Position numbers and translations under genes: made by a program. 15,078 bases of DNA. Origin: Eggerthellaceae bacterium. Its GTDB lineage: Bacteria; Actinomycetota; Coriobacteriia; Coriobacteriales; Eggerthellaceae. The notes under the pieces were generated by a model. The model worked only from the letters and a program-made list of their open reading frames with translations. It had not been told where the DNA came from and did no database searches. The DNA lies in contig JAFUCW010000120.1 of assembly GCA_017459485.1 (NCBI GenBank), positions 1 through 15,078 on the forward strand, written 5' to 3'. Positions 6,482-14,459 of this stretch are shown here, in pieces (the stretch's first letter is position 1; each line of letters starts with the position of its first letter).

Positions 6482-7219
6482 CTACGGCTGGATGATCGCC
6501 TCGACCGCGCAGCGGTACGCACCAGAGAGCACACTTGCGTCCAGGCTGAACGTGACACTGTCGAACCCACGCGACATCCACGTGCGTGCGTCCTCGACCG
6601 AGTTCGCAAAGATGTAGGACTCTTTGCCCTGGTGCTTGCATGCCGCCAAAATGCGGTCAATCGCCGCGAGCATGTCGGGGTGGTCGAGCTGGAGCGGAAT
6701 ACCCATGCCTATAGACAGGTCGAACGGACCCACGAATATGCCGTCGACCCCAGGAAGCGCGGCAATGTCCTCGATGCATTCAAGGGCTTCGGTTGTTTCG
6801 CATTGCGGGATGACCTTGCAGCGTGCGTTCGACTCCTCCATGTAACGTTCGACGTCAGCCGCCCAATCCTGCGCACCCCACGTGCTTGTGCGATTCGGAC
6901 AGAAACCACGGGAACCAATCGGCGCGAACTTCGCTGCATCCACCAGTTCCTTTACCTGGGCTGTCGAGCGAATGTTGGGAACGATCAGCCCACGGGCGCC
7001 AATGTCTGCCATCCGCAGCACATAGGGTCGACGCACGTCGCCAATGCGAACGAACGGAGCCAATCCATGGCGCTCCGCCGCCACGATGTAGTCAGCTACG
7101 CTCTCTTCGGAAAAGCAGCCGTGCTCAGTGTCGATGACCACATAATCCAGGCCCGAATTACCCAGCACTTCCACAACACTGCGTCCACCCAATTCAAAGA
7201 AGGTTCCCAGCGTAGCCAT
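6482..7219 (-). CDS. HpcH/HpaI-family class II aldolase
   Basis: The 245-residue product has the usual length and motifs of the HpcH/HpaI (2-keto-3-deoxy acid) aldolase family: VVIDTEHG with the catalytic His33, FVRIG with Arg58, the metal ligand Glu141 in PQCETTEAL, and Asp167 in GIFVGPFDLSIGMG. Family knowledge: these enzymes use a divalent metal to cleave or form a bond between pyruvate and an aldehyde. AGGAG lies about eight bases before the ATG. It is divergent from the symporter gene and shares its intergenic region. A link with the serine locus, which yields pyruvate, is possible but unproved. The aldehyde partner cannot be told from sequence. Confidence 0.87.
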   Translation of the reverse strand: MATLGTFFELGGRSVVEVLGNSGLDYVVIDTEHGCFSEESVADYIVAAERHGLAPFVRIGDVRRPYVLRMADIGARGLIVPNIRSTAQVKELVDAAKFAPIGSRGFCPNRTSTWGAQDWAADVERYMEESNARCKVIPQCETTEALECIEDIAALPGVDGIFVGPFDLSIGMGIPLQLDHPDMLAAIDRILAACKHQGKESYIFANSVEDARTWMSRGFDSVTFSLDASVLSGAYRCAVEAIIQP

Positions 7220-7247
7220 GACATCATCTCCTCTCGACCACTCACTT

Positions 7248-7276
7248 CATATATCTGACAAGGGGACATCTTACAA
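7248..7276 (-). promoter_or_regulatory. Candidate promoter of the aldolase gene
   Basis: Leftward TTGTAA (7276-7271) and TATATG (7253-7248) are separated by exactly 17 bases, with the ATG about 29 bases beyond the -10. The match is four or five of six for each box. The inverted repeat at 7256-7310 overlaps the spacer and -35, so a bound protein there could control it. Confidence 0.45.
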
Positions 7277-7310
7277 GAGGACAGGTCATTCGTCAGGTGT
7301 CCCTTTGTCA
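7256..7310. repeat. Long inverted repeat between the aldolase and symporter genes
   Basis: TGACAAGGGGACA (7256-7268) pairs over 13 positions with TGTCCCTTTGTCA (7298-7310), with one G-T pair. The 29-base loop also contains CAAGAGGACAGG, a partial echo of the arm. It lies in a divergent promoter region, so it may be an operator or an interspersed palindromic repeat rather than a terminator. Confidence 0.5.
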
Positions 7311-7331
7311 TGTTATCCCAATACGCTCCGT

Positions 7332-7363
7332 CGTAGTTGGCGCATCACGCATGGTTGGCACAA
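7332..7363. repeat. TAGTTGGCGCAT repeats upstream of the symporter
   Basis: CGTAGTTGGCGCAT (7332-7345) is identical to 14489-14502. A weaker copy, TGGTTGGCACAA, follows directly at about 7352-7363. They lie about 120-150 bases upstream of the symporter start. Related GYGCCAACTACG copies occur after ridA. Confidence 0.5.
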
Positions 7364-7373
7364 CATGTCAATA

Positions 7374-7404
7374 TTGATAAAAGATGGGTCAAGAGCCGTA
7401 ATAT
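7374..7404 (+). promoter_or_regulatory. Weak candidate promoter of the symporter operon
   Basis: TTGATA (7374-7379) and TAATAT (7399-7404) are acceptable -35 and -10 boxes but are 19 bases apart, longer than usual. The leader would be about 70 bases. A second AT-rich patch (TATAGAAT, 7423-7430) lacks a good -35. The true start site is not decided by sequence. Confidence 0.3.
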
Positions 7405-7480
7405 ACAGAGAAATTTGGCCTCTATAGAATGACATTGCCTGCAAGACATGCGCTTGGATAATGCAAGATAGGAGGCTCAA

Positions 7481-8929
7481 ATGGAAGGCTTAACAACGGC
7501 GTTAAACGCAGTTAACGACGTGCTTTGGAGCATGCCGCTCGTATTCTTGTGTCTAGGGGCGGGCATCTGGTTTACGGTGCGGATGAAATTTCCGCAATTC
7601 AGGCTCATCAAGGACATGTTTAAGCTTTTGTCGCCCGGTTCTAAAGCGGCAGACGGCATTTCCCCATTCCAGGCATTTGCCACAACAGTCGGCTCGCGCG
7701 TTGGCATGGGCAATATTGCCGGTGTTGCAACGGCGATCTTTTTCGGTGGCCCTGGCGCAGTTTTCTGGATGTGGGTTATCGCCATCATCGGCGCCGCATC
7801 TGCCTTTGTTGAGACGGCACTTGCCCAGGCATACAAGATCAAGACCAACGACGGCGAGTATCTCGGCGGACCGCAGTTCTTCATCGAAGAGGCTTTGCGC
7901 GCCAAGCCTCTTGCCATTGCGTTCGCCCTTGCGACTATCCTTGGCCCCGGAATCCTCATGCCGGGCGTCCACATCAACTCCATCGCATCAACCTTCAACC
8001 AGGCCTTCGGGCTTCAGGAACTCCTTGTTGGCGCCGTGTTCTGCGCAGTTCTCGCATTGGTTATCTGCGGTGGCGTAAAGCGCATCGGCACTGTTGCAGA
8101 ATACCTCGCGCCTGTCATGTGCATCGTCTATGTGATCATCGGCATTGTCGTCATCGGCATGAACATCGGACAGGTTCCCGAAGCACTCGGGCTCATCTTC
8201 ACTTCGGCTTTTGGAGCGAATGAGATGTTTGCAGGCATCATCGGCGCTGCCATTTCCTGGGGCGTGAAACGCGGTGTGTACTCCAACGAGGCTGGCCAGG
8301 GCTCTGGCGCCATCGTGAGTGCTGCAGCAGAAACCTCGCATCCTGCCAAGCAGGGCCTGGTCCAGGCGCTGTCTGTCTACATCGACACACTCGTCATCTC
8401 TACGGTGTCCGCGTTGATCATCCTGCTGACGGGCGTCTACAACGTCCAGGGCGCAGATGGTTCCATGATCGTGAACAACGTGCCCTCTCTTCAGTACGGC
8501 ATCCTGTGGGTGCAGAGTGCGCTCAATGACGCTTTCACTGGAACGATCGGCGGCAAAGCCCTCGCCATCATTATCGTAATGTTCGTGTTCACCTCGCTTA
8601 TGGGGTACTATTACGAAGCCGAATCCAACGTGCGCTACCTCTTCAAAGAAAACAAAGTGCCCCTGTGGATCTTCCGCGCCATCTTCATCTTGTCCTGCTT
8701 CACCGGAGTGCTGGTCAACGGCGAAGTGGTGTGGACCATGGGAGACTCGGGCGTGGCCCTTATGGCATGGATAAACATAGTGGCGATCCTGCTGCTTTCG
8801 AACAAGAGTATCGCGATCCTGAAAGACTACGAAGAGCAGAAGAAAGCTGGCAAGGACCCCGTGTTCTCCCCGGAGAAGCTTGGCATCATAGACGAAACAG
8901 GTGCCTGGGCAAAGTATCAAAACCAGTAG
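7481..8929 (+). CDS. AGCS-family sodium:alanine/glycine-type amino-acid symporter
   Basis: The 482-residue polytopic membrane protein has the family signatures GISPFQAFATTVGSRVGMGN (59-78), GGPGAVFWMW (89-98), ETALAQAYK and KRGVYSNEAGQGSGAIVS (263-280), which line the sodium and substrate sites of AgcS/DagA/AlsT carriers. About ten or eleven hydrophobic segments are visible and the length is normal. AGGAGG lies about seven bases before the ATG. It is the first gene of the rightward locus, 58 bases before the SHMT-like gene. Family substrates are small neutral amino acids such as alanine, glycine and sometimes serine or D-isomers. With dsdA downstream, serine or a related hydroxy-amino acid is a reasonable guess, not shown. 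Confidence 0.92.
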   Translation: MEGLTTALNAVNDVLWSMPLVFLCLGAGIWFTVRMKFPQFRLIKDMFKLLSPGSKAADGISPFQAFATTVGSRVGMGNIAGVATAIFFGGPGAVFWMWVIAIIGAASAFVETALAQAYKIKTNDGEYLGGPQFFIEEALRAKPLAIAFALATILGPGILMPGVHINSIASTFNQAFGLQELLVGAVFCAVLALVICGGVKRIGTVAEYLAPVMCIVYVIIGIVVIGMNIGQVPEALGLIFTSAFGANEMFAGIIGAAISWGVKRGVYSNEAGQGSGAIVSAAAETSHPAKQGLVQALSVYIDTLVISTVSALIILLTGVYNVQGADGSMIVNNVPSLQYGILWVQSALNDAFTGTIGGKALAIIIVMFVFTSLMGYYYEAESNVRYLFKENKVPLWIFRAIFILSCFTGVLVNGEVVWTMGDSGVALMAWINIVAILLLSNKSIAILKDYEEQKKAGKDPVFSPEKLGIIDETGAWAKYQNQ

Positions 8930-8987
8930 TTGCCACGTCCAATAGAGTAGTGACCGTAAGAAACCTCTAGAAAGAAAGAAGGGAAAC

Positions 8988-10244
8988 ATGCTGAAGATCA
9001 CCCGCGCAACAGACCCCGCTCTCGCAGAGCTGCTTGACGAAGAGCTGTCCCGTCAGGAGCACAACATCGAAATGATCGCATCGGAAAGCACGGCACCCCT
9101 GGCGGTGATGGAACTGACAGGCAGCGTATTCACCAACAAAACGCTAGAGGGCTATCCTGGCAAGCGTTTCCAGGCCGGATCCCACATTGCGGACAAAGTG
9201 GAGCAGCTAGCCTGCGAGCGTGCATGCGAACTGTTTGGTGCCGAGCACGCCAATATTCAGACCTATTCCGGCTCGACGGCGAATTACAGCGTGTTCGCAT
9301 CCGTGCTTGACCCAGGTGACAAGATCCTGAGCATGCGTCTTGACCAGGGCGGACACCTAACCCATGGCTCTCCTGCGAACTGGATGAGCAAGGTATACCA
9401 CTACGAGTTCTACGCCATGGACCCCGAAACGGAGCAGATTGACTACGACGCCCTCGAGGTCCAGGCTCGCGAATACCAGCCCAAGCTTATCATTGCCGGC
9501 GCCAGCTCCTACTCGCGCCTGATCGACTACGAGCGCATCGCCAAGGTAGCCAAGGAAGTCGGCGCCTACTTCATGGTCGACATGGCCCATATTGCCGGCC
9601 TGGTGGCGGCCAAGATCATCCCAAGCCCCATTCCTCACGCGGACTTCGTGACCTCCTCCACAACCAAAACCTTCTGCGGCGCCCGCAGCGGCATGGTGTT
9701 CTGCAAGGCCGAGCATGCCCAGGCGCTCGACAAGGGCACCTTCCCTGGCGCAATCGGATCGATCCATCTGAACACGATGGCTGCGAAATGCTGGTCGTTC
9801 AAGTATGCAGCGACCGACGAGTTCCGTGCTATCATGGAGCAAGTTGTGAAGAACGCGCAATGCCTGGCCGAAGAGCTCACTTCATACGGATTCCGTATCG
9901 TAAGCGGCGGTACCGACAACCACCTGATGGTCGTCGATCTGCGCGAGAAGGGCGTCACGGGTAAGGCCTTCCAGGATGCGCTCGATGCAGTGGGCATTAC
10001 CGTTAACAAGAACATGATCCCCTTCGATCCGGAAAAGCCTGGTGTGACGAGCGGCGTCCGCATCGGTCTGACCGCCGTGTCGCAGCGTGGCCTTAAGGAG
10101 CCCGAAATCCGCGAAATCGCACACATCATGAACTGCGTTGCGGAGGCTCCCGAAGACGAGACGAATCTTCAGGAGTGCAAGCAGCGTGCACAGGAGCTTA
10201 TTGCGAAGTTCCCCCTGTACCCGGCAGGTTCTTTTGACGACTAG
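8988..10244 (+). CDS. Serine hydroxymethyltransferase-like PLP enzyme with altered active site
   Basis: The 418-residue product aligns along its length with SHMT (GlyA). PLP-site residues are kept: Lys227 in TTKTFCGARSG, Asp198 and His201 in VDMAHIAGLVAA, His123 in GGHLTHGS, Arg233, and the carboxylate Arg358 in TSGVRIG. By eye, against E. coli numbering, Tyr55 is Thr52, Tyr65 is Gln62 and His228 is Thr226, while Glu57 is kept as Glu54. The two tyrosines and the histidine matter for normal SHMT catalysis, so a folate-independent aldolase, a transaldolase, an alpha-methylserine-type transferase or a racemase is more likely than housekeeping SHMT. AGAAGGG lies before the ATG. It is co-oriented with the symporter and followed by a hairpin. 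The substrate is unknown. Confidence 0.85.
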   Translation: MLKITRATDPALAELLDEELSRQEHNIEMIASESTAPLAVMELTGSVFTNKTLEGYPGKRFQAGSHIADKVEQLACERACELFGAEHANIQTYSGSTANYSVFASVLDPGDKILSMRLDQGGHLTHGSPANWMSKVYHYEFYAMDPETEQIDYDALEVQAREYQPKLIIAGASSYSRLIDYERIAKVAKEVGAYFMVDMAHIAGLVAAKIIPSPIPHADFVTSSTTKTFCGARSGMVFCKAEHAQALDKGTFPGAIGSIHLNTMAAKCWSFKYAATDEFRAIMEQVVKNAQCLAEELTSYGFRIVSGGTDNHLMVVDLREKGVTGKAFQDALDAVGITVNKNMIPFDPEKPGVTSGVRIGLTAVSQRGLKEPEIREIAHIMNCVAEAPEDETNLQECKQRAQELIAKFPLYPAGSFDD

Positions 10245-10269
10245 TTTTGCGCGTGCAATTGCCGGCGCG

Positions 10270-10306
10270 TTTGGGCGAGGGAGAACCAACCCCTCTCTCG
10301 CTCAAA
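10270..10306 (+). terminator. Hairpin between the SHMT-like and kinase genes
   Basis: TTTGGGCGAGGGAG (10270-10283) pairs over 14 positions, with two G-U pairs, with CTCTCTCGCTCAAA (10293-10306) around a nine-base loop. Only CTCTTT follows, so it is a poor intrinsic terminator. It could cut the amount of kinase transcript relative to the symporter and SHMT-like genes, or stabilise the upstream mRNA end. Confidence 0.5.
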
Positions 10307-10353
10307 CTCTTTGATGCTTGGGACAAAGTGTGACTTTGACGGGAAACGACAAC

Positions 10354-11904
10354 ATGTCCGTACAGCGTACCGACTGGGGCGAAGTGCGCTGGCTTGATGC
10401 CGCGGATCTCAACGATGCGGCAAACCATTTGCGCGTAGGTCTGGTCACGCTTGGTCCTCGGCAGTGTCAACCTGTGCATGTCCACTACGATGAGCAGGTG
10501 CTCTACGTGCTTGAAGGGCATGCGGAAAGCACGGTTGACGGAAAAAGCGAGCGCCTTGTGGCAGGCAGCCTCCTTCACCTGCCTGCAGGCATTTCCCATG
10601 AAATCGTAAACGTTCAAGATGCTCCCTTCAGGCACGTTCTTGTTTCCAACCCTGCTCCTGCCGCCTTTGCCGGCGGCGTGGAAATGGATGGTGCATATGC
10701 GCGGTCTGCGAGCGGCGCTCTTCAAGACGGACCAGCGGATGCGCATGGGCAGCCCTCCGACTTGATCTACCTTGCGGTTGAAGCCGTGCGCACGCAATTC
10801 TTGGAGACCCTGCCATTCGGGTACGCGTTGTTCGACCAGCTTGGCAACCTCCTGTTGCAGGGCAAGCACTTTCCCGAATACTGCCAAGCGTCTTGTTCTG
10901 TCGATGCATGTCCAGGCGAAGCGGATTGCATGCTCAAGGGGCGCCTGCTCGATGCGTCCAAGGCGCATACTCTGCGCTGTGAATACGGCATGGAGGTATA
11001 CCAGTATCCCATCATGCACGACAAGTGCGTGATCGGGTATTTGCAAGCCGGCTACATCAGGCGCTCAGATGCCGACCCAAGGCCAGGCAGCAACGTCTAC
11101 GACTCACCCGAAAGTGTTGTCGACGGAGTGAAGGCGCTGATGTCTCGGATCGTGAAAGCCATACAGAACTATTGCGAATTCGAGCAGTTCCGGCAGGAGC
11201 TGTCCAGGCGCGATAGCCAGATTGCAAACGCGCAGGAGCAGGAAGACATTCTTTTGCAGGATCTGCAAGCCGCCCGCTATGCGATTACCGACCTGCGGAT
11301 CAACAGTCACTTCCTGTTCAACGCACTCAACGGAATGGCGTCAATGGCACTCGACGGTGGCCAGCTTGCGCTGTACCAGTCCATCGTCGATCTGTCCAAA
11401 ATGTTCCATTACACGTTGCGCACCCAAAGCGCCATTGTTCCCCTGCGCAAGGAAATCGAATACATGCGAGCCTATCTGCAGCTGCAGAAGGTGCGCTACG
11501 GAGACCAGCTACACACGCAGATCAGCGTCGATCCCCTTGCTGCAGGGCAGCCTGTGCCGTTCAACTTCTTGCAACCCATCGTGGAAAACGCATTCGTTCA
11601 CGGTTTCCATGACGACGGGCAAAAAGAGCTGCTCGTCGAGGCGCGCCTGCAGCACGATCTTGTCATTCGCGTTACTAATTCGGGGGCAACGCTTTCAGAA
11701 TCCGAATACCGGTTTGTCAACCAAGGCGTGCGCAGCAATACCTCGCACGGACTTTCCATGGTGTACGCCAAGTTGCAAGGCATGTATGGCAACAAGTCGG
11801 AAATAACGTTTGCGCCCGCAAAATGGTATAAGGGCGGCACGTCGGTTACCACGGTCATTCCCATCGCCGATCGCCATGTTACAGCGGAAGAGGTGGCACA
11901 TTGA
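10354..11904 (+). CDS. Cupin-PocR-LytS-type sensor histidine kinase
   Basis: The 516-residue product has no clear membrane segment, so it is probably cytoplasmic. A cupin (about 25-100) shows metal-type ligands His42, His44, Glu48 and His82 in PVHVHYDEQVLYVLEG and PAGISHE. A PocR ligand-binding domain (about 137-275) has the cysteine set C177, C181, C186, C192 plus C209. A coiled coil (about 276-312) leads to the LytS/YesM kinase: INSHFLFNALNGM with His319, QPIVENAFVHGF with Asn412, TNSG and HGLSMVYAKL. The frame is open to a TTG at 10318, but the ATG at 10354 follows GGGAAA and starts just before the cupin. The gene overlaps the response regulator by four bases. It probably senses the locus substrate or a product; the ligand is unknown. 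Confidence 0.85.
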   Translation: MSVQRTDWGEVRWLDAADLNDAANHLRVGLVTLGPRQCQPVHVHYDEQVLYVLEGHAESTVDGKSERLVAGSLLHLPAGISHEIVNVQDAPFRHVLVSNPAPAAFAGGVEMDGAYARSASGALQDGPADAHGQPSDLIYLAVEAVRTQFLETLPFGYALFDQLGNLLLQGKHFPEYCQASCSVDACPGEADCMLKGRLLDASKAHTLRCEYGMEVYQYPIMHDKCVIGYLQAGYIRRSDADPRPGSNVYDSPESVVDGVKALMSRIVKAIQNYCEFEQFRQELSRRDSQIANAQEQEDILLQDLQAARYAITDLRINSHFLFNALNGMASMALDGGQLALYQSIVDLSKMFHYTLRTQSAIVPLRKEIEYMRAYLQLQKVRYGDQLHTQISVDPLAAGQPVPFNFLQPIVENAFVHGFHDDGQKELLVEARLQHDLVIRVTNSGATLSESEYRFVNQGVRSNTSHGLSMVYAKLQGMYGNKSEITFAPAKWYKGGTSVTTVIPIADRHVTAEEVAH

Positions 11905-12617
11905 CAATCCGTGCGATCATCTGCGACGACGAGCCGGCAGCGCAGAACATCATCAGGCATTTCGTGGATGCCCAGCACATACCCGTTGAAATAGTGGGGT
12001 GCGCCAAAGATGGGCAGGCGGCGGTAAAGCTTGCCCATGACACGAATCCGGACCTGGTTTTCATGGATATCCAGATGCCGCACATGAACGGGCTCGAGGC
12101 AATTCAGCAAATAAGGGACAGCAAGACCATCATCATTACTGCCTACGATTCCTTTGAATATGCGCAAAAGGCTTTACGGCTTGGCGTGTGCGACATTATT
12201 CTGAAACCAATCGATTTCGACCAGCTTCAGCAGGCGATCGAGCGCGCAATAGGATGGCGCTTTACTGGAAACGCCATTGTGGACACGACCTTGTCGTGGC
12301 TGTACAAGCACTACAACGAGAAAATCGAGTTGAAGACGCTTGCGGAATTGACCTACTGCACCGAAAGCCACCTTGCACGCGTATTCAAAAAGGAAATGGG
12401 CACGTCCATTCTAGCCTTTGCGCACAATCTGCGCATTAGCCGCAGCGCCATGCTCATGGAGCAGAGCGATCTTTCGGTGAAAGAGATCAGCGAGCAGGTC
12501 GGATACCATAATCTCAACCAGTTCTACAAGTATTTCCAACTCTATATGGATACCACGCCCGCAGCGTACGCCAAGCAGGTGCGCAAGCAAACCGCGGGAG
12601 AAACGCAGGAGGTTTAA
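11901..12617 (+). CDS. YesN-type response regulator with AraC DNA-binding domain
   Basis: The 238-residue product has an N-terminal receiver domain with Asp9/Asp10, phospho-acceptor Asp56 in LVFMDIQMPHMNG, Thr80 and Lys102 in ILKPID, then an AraC/XylS double helix-turn-helix from about 125 (LKTLAELTYCTESHLARVFK, SVKEISEQVGYHNLNQFYKY). It starts at TTG (11901), with GAGGTGG upstream, and the four-base TTGA overlap with the kinase stop indicates translational coupling and a cognate pair. It ends two bases before dsdA. It likely activates the locus; the repeats at 7332-7363 are one candidate target, which is inference. Confidence 0.9.
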   Translation: MTIRAIICDDEPAAQNIIRHFVDAQHIPVEIVGCAKDGQAAVKLAHDTNPDLVFMDIQMPHMNGLEAIQQIRDSKTIIITAYDSFEYAQKALRLGVCDIILKPIDFDQLQQAIERAIGWRFTGNAIVDTTLSWLYKHYNEKIELKTLAELTYCTESHLARVFKKEMGTSILAFAHNLRISRSAMLMEQSDLSVKEISEQVGYHNLNQFYKYFQLYMDTTPAAYAKQVRKQTAGETQEV

Positions 12618-12619
12618 CC

Positions 12620-13984
12620 ATGGATGAACAGACAATCGCTGCTTTGAAAGAGGGGCATCCTATCCTTGAGGACATTGCGCAGCAGCGCGAGGTCGCCTGG
12701 ATCAACCCGGATAGAATTCCCTTCGAGCAAGCCCGGCCTTTGCAGGAGCTTTCGATGGAGGATATAGACGATGCCGAAAACAGGCTTGCGCGCTTTGCGC
12801 CCTTCATTCAGAAGTGCTTTCCCGAAACCGCCTCGCGCAAAGGGATAATCGAGTCGGACCTTGTCGATATCGCCTGCATGCGCGAGTCGATCAACGCCGC
12901 ATACGACAGCGCTTTAGCGGGCCGCTTGCTGCTGAAAAAGGACAGCCATCTTGCCATTGCAGGTTCGGTTAAGGCGCGCGGGGGCATTTACGAAGTGCTG
13001 AAGCACACCGAAGACCTTGCCCTGGAAAATGGCCTGATCAGCCCCGAGGAAGCAAGCGACAATTCTCCGGGCAACACCGCCTATGCAAAGCTTGCCGACG
13101 ACAGCGCGCGCGAAATCTTTGGGCGCTACACCGTCCAGGTTGGATCGACGGGCAATTTGGGAATGAGCATCGGCATCATGAGCGCGGCTGTGGGTTATCA
13201 CGTGATAGTCCACATGTCTGCCGACGCACGCCAATGGAAGAAGGACCGCTTGCGCAGTTTCGGCGTGGAGGTTGTCGAATACGAATCCGACTACGGCGAG
13301 GCTGTGCGCAATGGGCGTATGCGCTCTGATGCGGACCCGACCAGCTATTTTGTTGACGACGAGAATTCGCGTGACCTTTTCTTGGGCTATGCGGTTGCCG
13401 CCAAGCGCCTGCCTTCGCAGCTGGCTGCGCTTGATGTGGCAGTGGATGAGGAGCATCCCTTGTTCGTCTACATCCCCTGCGGTGTCGGTGGTGCGCCGGG
13501 CGGCATCAGCTTTGGTCTTAAGCAGGTGTATGGCGACGCTGTTCACTGCTTTTTCGTGGAACCCACGCAGGCGCCATGCATGCTCGTGGGCATGGTGAGC
13601 GGTCTGAACAGCGCCATTTCAGTTCAAGATATCGGCTTGACGGGCTTGACGCATGCTGACGGGCTTGCAGTGGGAAGGCCATCTGGGTTCGTAGGGGGTG
13701 TCATGAAGCCGCATCTGAGCGGGGAGTTTACTGTGTCGGATCCCAAGCTCTACGACTACATGCGCGACCTGATTGCAGCAGAGGACGTGTTCCTCGAGCC
13801 GAGCGCCTGCGCGGCCTTCCAGGGGCCCATACGCTTAGGGCTCGAAGATGTCTGCAAGGACTACATCGAACAGAATGACCTTGCCAAGAAGATGGCAAAC
13901 GCAACGCATATCGCATGGGCAACCGGCGGCAGCCTTGTACCCGACGACATTAGGCGTTCGTACGAGCAGACCCACCTAGACTAA
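12620..13984 (+). CDS. dsdA: D-serine dehydratase (D-serine ammonia-lyase)
   Basis: The 454-residue product follows E. coli DsdA from end to end: LLLKKDSHLAIAGSVKARGG with PLP Lys118 at the same position, VGSTGNLGMSIGIMSAAVGY (phosphate loop), HMSADARQWKK, VEYESDYGEAV, YIPCGVGGAPGGISFGLK, EPTQAPCMLVG, SVQDIGLTGLTHADGLAVGR, and THIAWATGGSLVP. The reaction is D-serine to pyruvate and ammonia, and D-threonine to 2-oxobutyrate more slowly, through an enamine intermediate. The ATG has AGGAGG seven bases upstream and starts two bases after the response regulator gene. No dsdC or dsdX is adjacent; the two-component pair and the AGCS carrier take those places. Residue-level specificity for D-serine over other D-hydroxy amino acids is not certain. 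Confidence 0.93.
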   Translation: MDEQTIAALKEGHPILEDIAQQREVAWINPDRIPFEQARPLQELSMEDIDDAENRLARFAPFIQKCFPETASRKGIIESDLVDIACMRESINAAYDSALAGRLLLKKDSHLAIAGSVKARGGIYEVLKHTEDLALENGLISPEEASDNSPGNTAYAKLADDSAREIFGRYTVQVGSTGNLGMSIGIMSAAVGYHVIVHMSADARQWKKDRLRSFGVEVVEYESDYGEAVRNGRMRSDADPTSYFVDDENSRDLFLGYAVAAKRLPSQLAALDVAVDEEHPLFVYIPCGVGGAPGGISFGLKQVYGDAVHCFFVEPTQAPCMLVGMVSGLNSAISVQDIGLTGLTHADGLAVGRPSGFVGGVMKPHLSGEFTVSDPKLYDYMRDLIAAEDVFLEPSACAAFQGPIRLGLEDVCKDYIEQNDLAKKMANATHIAWATGGSLVPDDIRRSYEQTHLD

Positions 13985-14022
13985 TCGTGTCAGTGTACTT
14001 AAGCAACAGGAAGGAACGACAA

Positions 14023-14409
14023 ATGGGTAATGCAGTGGTGAATACGACGAAAGCCCCAGCAGCAGTGGGCCCCTACGTGCAAGCAATGCAGGCGGGCGAC
14101 ATCCTCTTCACCTCGGGGCAGCTTGGGCTTGTTCCCGAAGACGGCAGCATGCCAGAAGGCGTGGAGGCGCAGGCGCACCAGTCCCTTGCGAACATTGACG
14201 CAATCCTTGCCGAAGCGGGATTCGCGAAAGAGGACGTGGTGAAGACCTGCGTGTTCTTGACCGACTTGTCTCATTTCGGCGTCGTGAACGAAATCTACGC
14301 CGACTACTTCGGCGAAAGCAAGCCTGCCCGTTCGTGCGTGGAGGTATCTCGTCTGCCCAAGGACGGCCTCGTCGAAATTGAATGCGTTGCCGTAAAATGT
14401 GCCTGCTAA
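14023..14409 (+). CDS. ridA: RidA family enamine/imine deaminase
   Basis: The 128-residue product is a full-length RidA (YjgF/YER057c/UK114) protein: TKAPAAVGPYVQAMQAGDIL, FTSGQLGLVP, the conserved Arg103 in KPARSCVEVSRLP, and Glu120 in LVEIECVAV, with Tyr18 near the active site. RidA hydrolyses 2-aminoacrylate and related enamines or imines to pyruvate-type acids, protecting PLP enzymes. This matches the intermediate released by the DsdA encoded just upstream. The frame is open from 13987, but the ATG at 14023 has AGGAAGGA nearby and gives the standard family length, so I use it. It is the last gene of the locus and is followed by hairpins. Confidence 0.93.
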   Translation: MGNAVVNTTKAPAAVGPYVQAMQAGDILFTSGQLGLVPEDGSMPEGVEAQAHQSLANIDAILAEAGFAKEDVVKTCVFLTDLSHFGVVNEIYADYFGESKPARSCVEVSRLPKDGLVEIECVAVKCAC

Positions 14410-14440
14410 ATGTGCCAACTACGTCGGAGCTAGCACATTT
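14408..14440 (+). terminator. Hairpin at the ridA stop codon
   Basis: AAATGTGC (14408-14415) pairs perfectly with GCACATTT (14433-14440) around a 17-base loop holding GTGCCAACTACG, a member of the repeat family. It starts inside the ridA stop codon. A weak end signal for the operon; no U-run beyond TTT. Confidence 0.45.
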
Positions 14441-14459
14441 GGACAATCCGGGCACGCGC

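Noticed and set aside
7220..7480. Glycine-type riboswitch upstream of the symporter
   Set aside because: AGCS genes sometimes have one, but I found no conserved glycine-aptamer elements, only the inverted repeat and TAGTTGGCGCAT copies.
7988..9001. 337-codon minus-strand frame opposite the symporter
   Set aside because: It is rich in His, Asp and Val from antisense reading of a membrane protein, with no domain or ribosome site.
10198..11046. 282-codon minus-strand frame opposite the kinase N-terminus
   Set aside because: The plus strand holds the cupin-PocR domains with a start and ribosome site; the reverse frame shows no family features.
13987..14022. Twelve extra residues at the RidA N-terminus
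   Set aside because: They contain the AGGAAGGA ribosome site and exceed the family's standard length.
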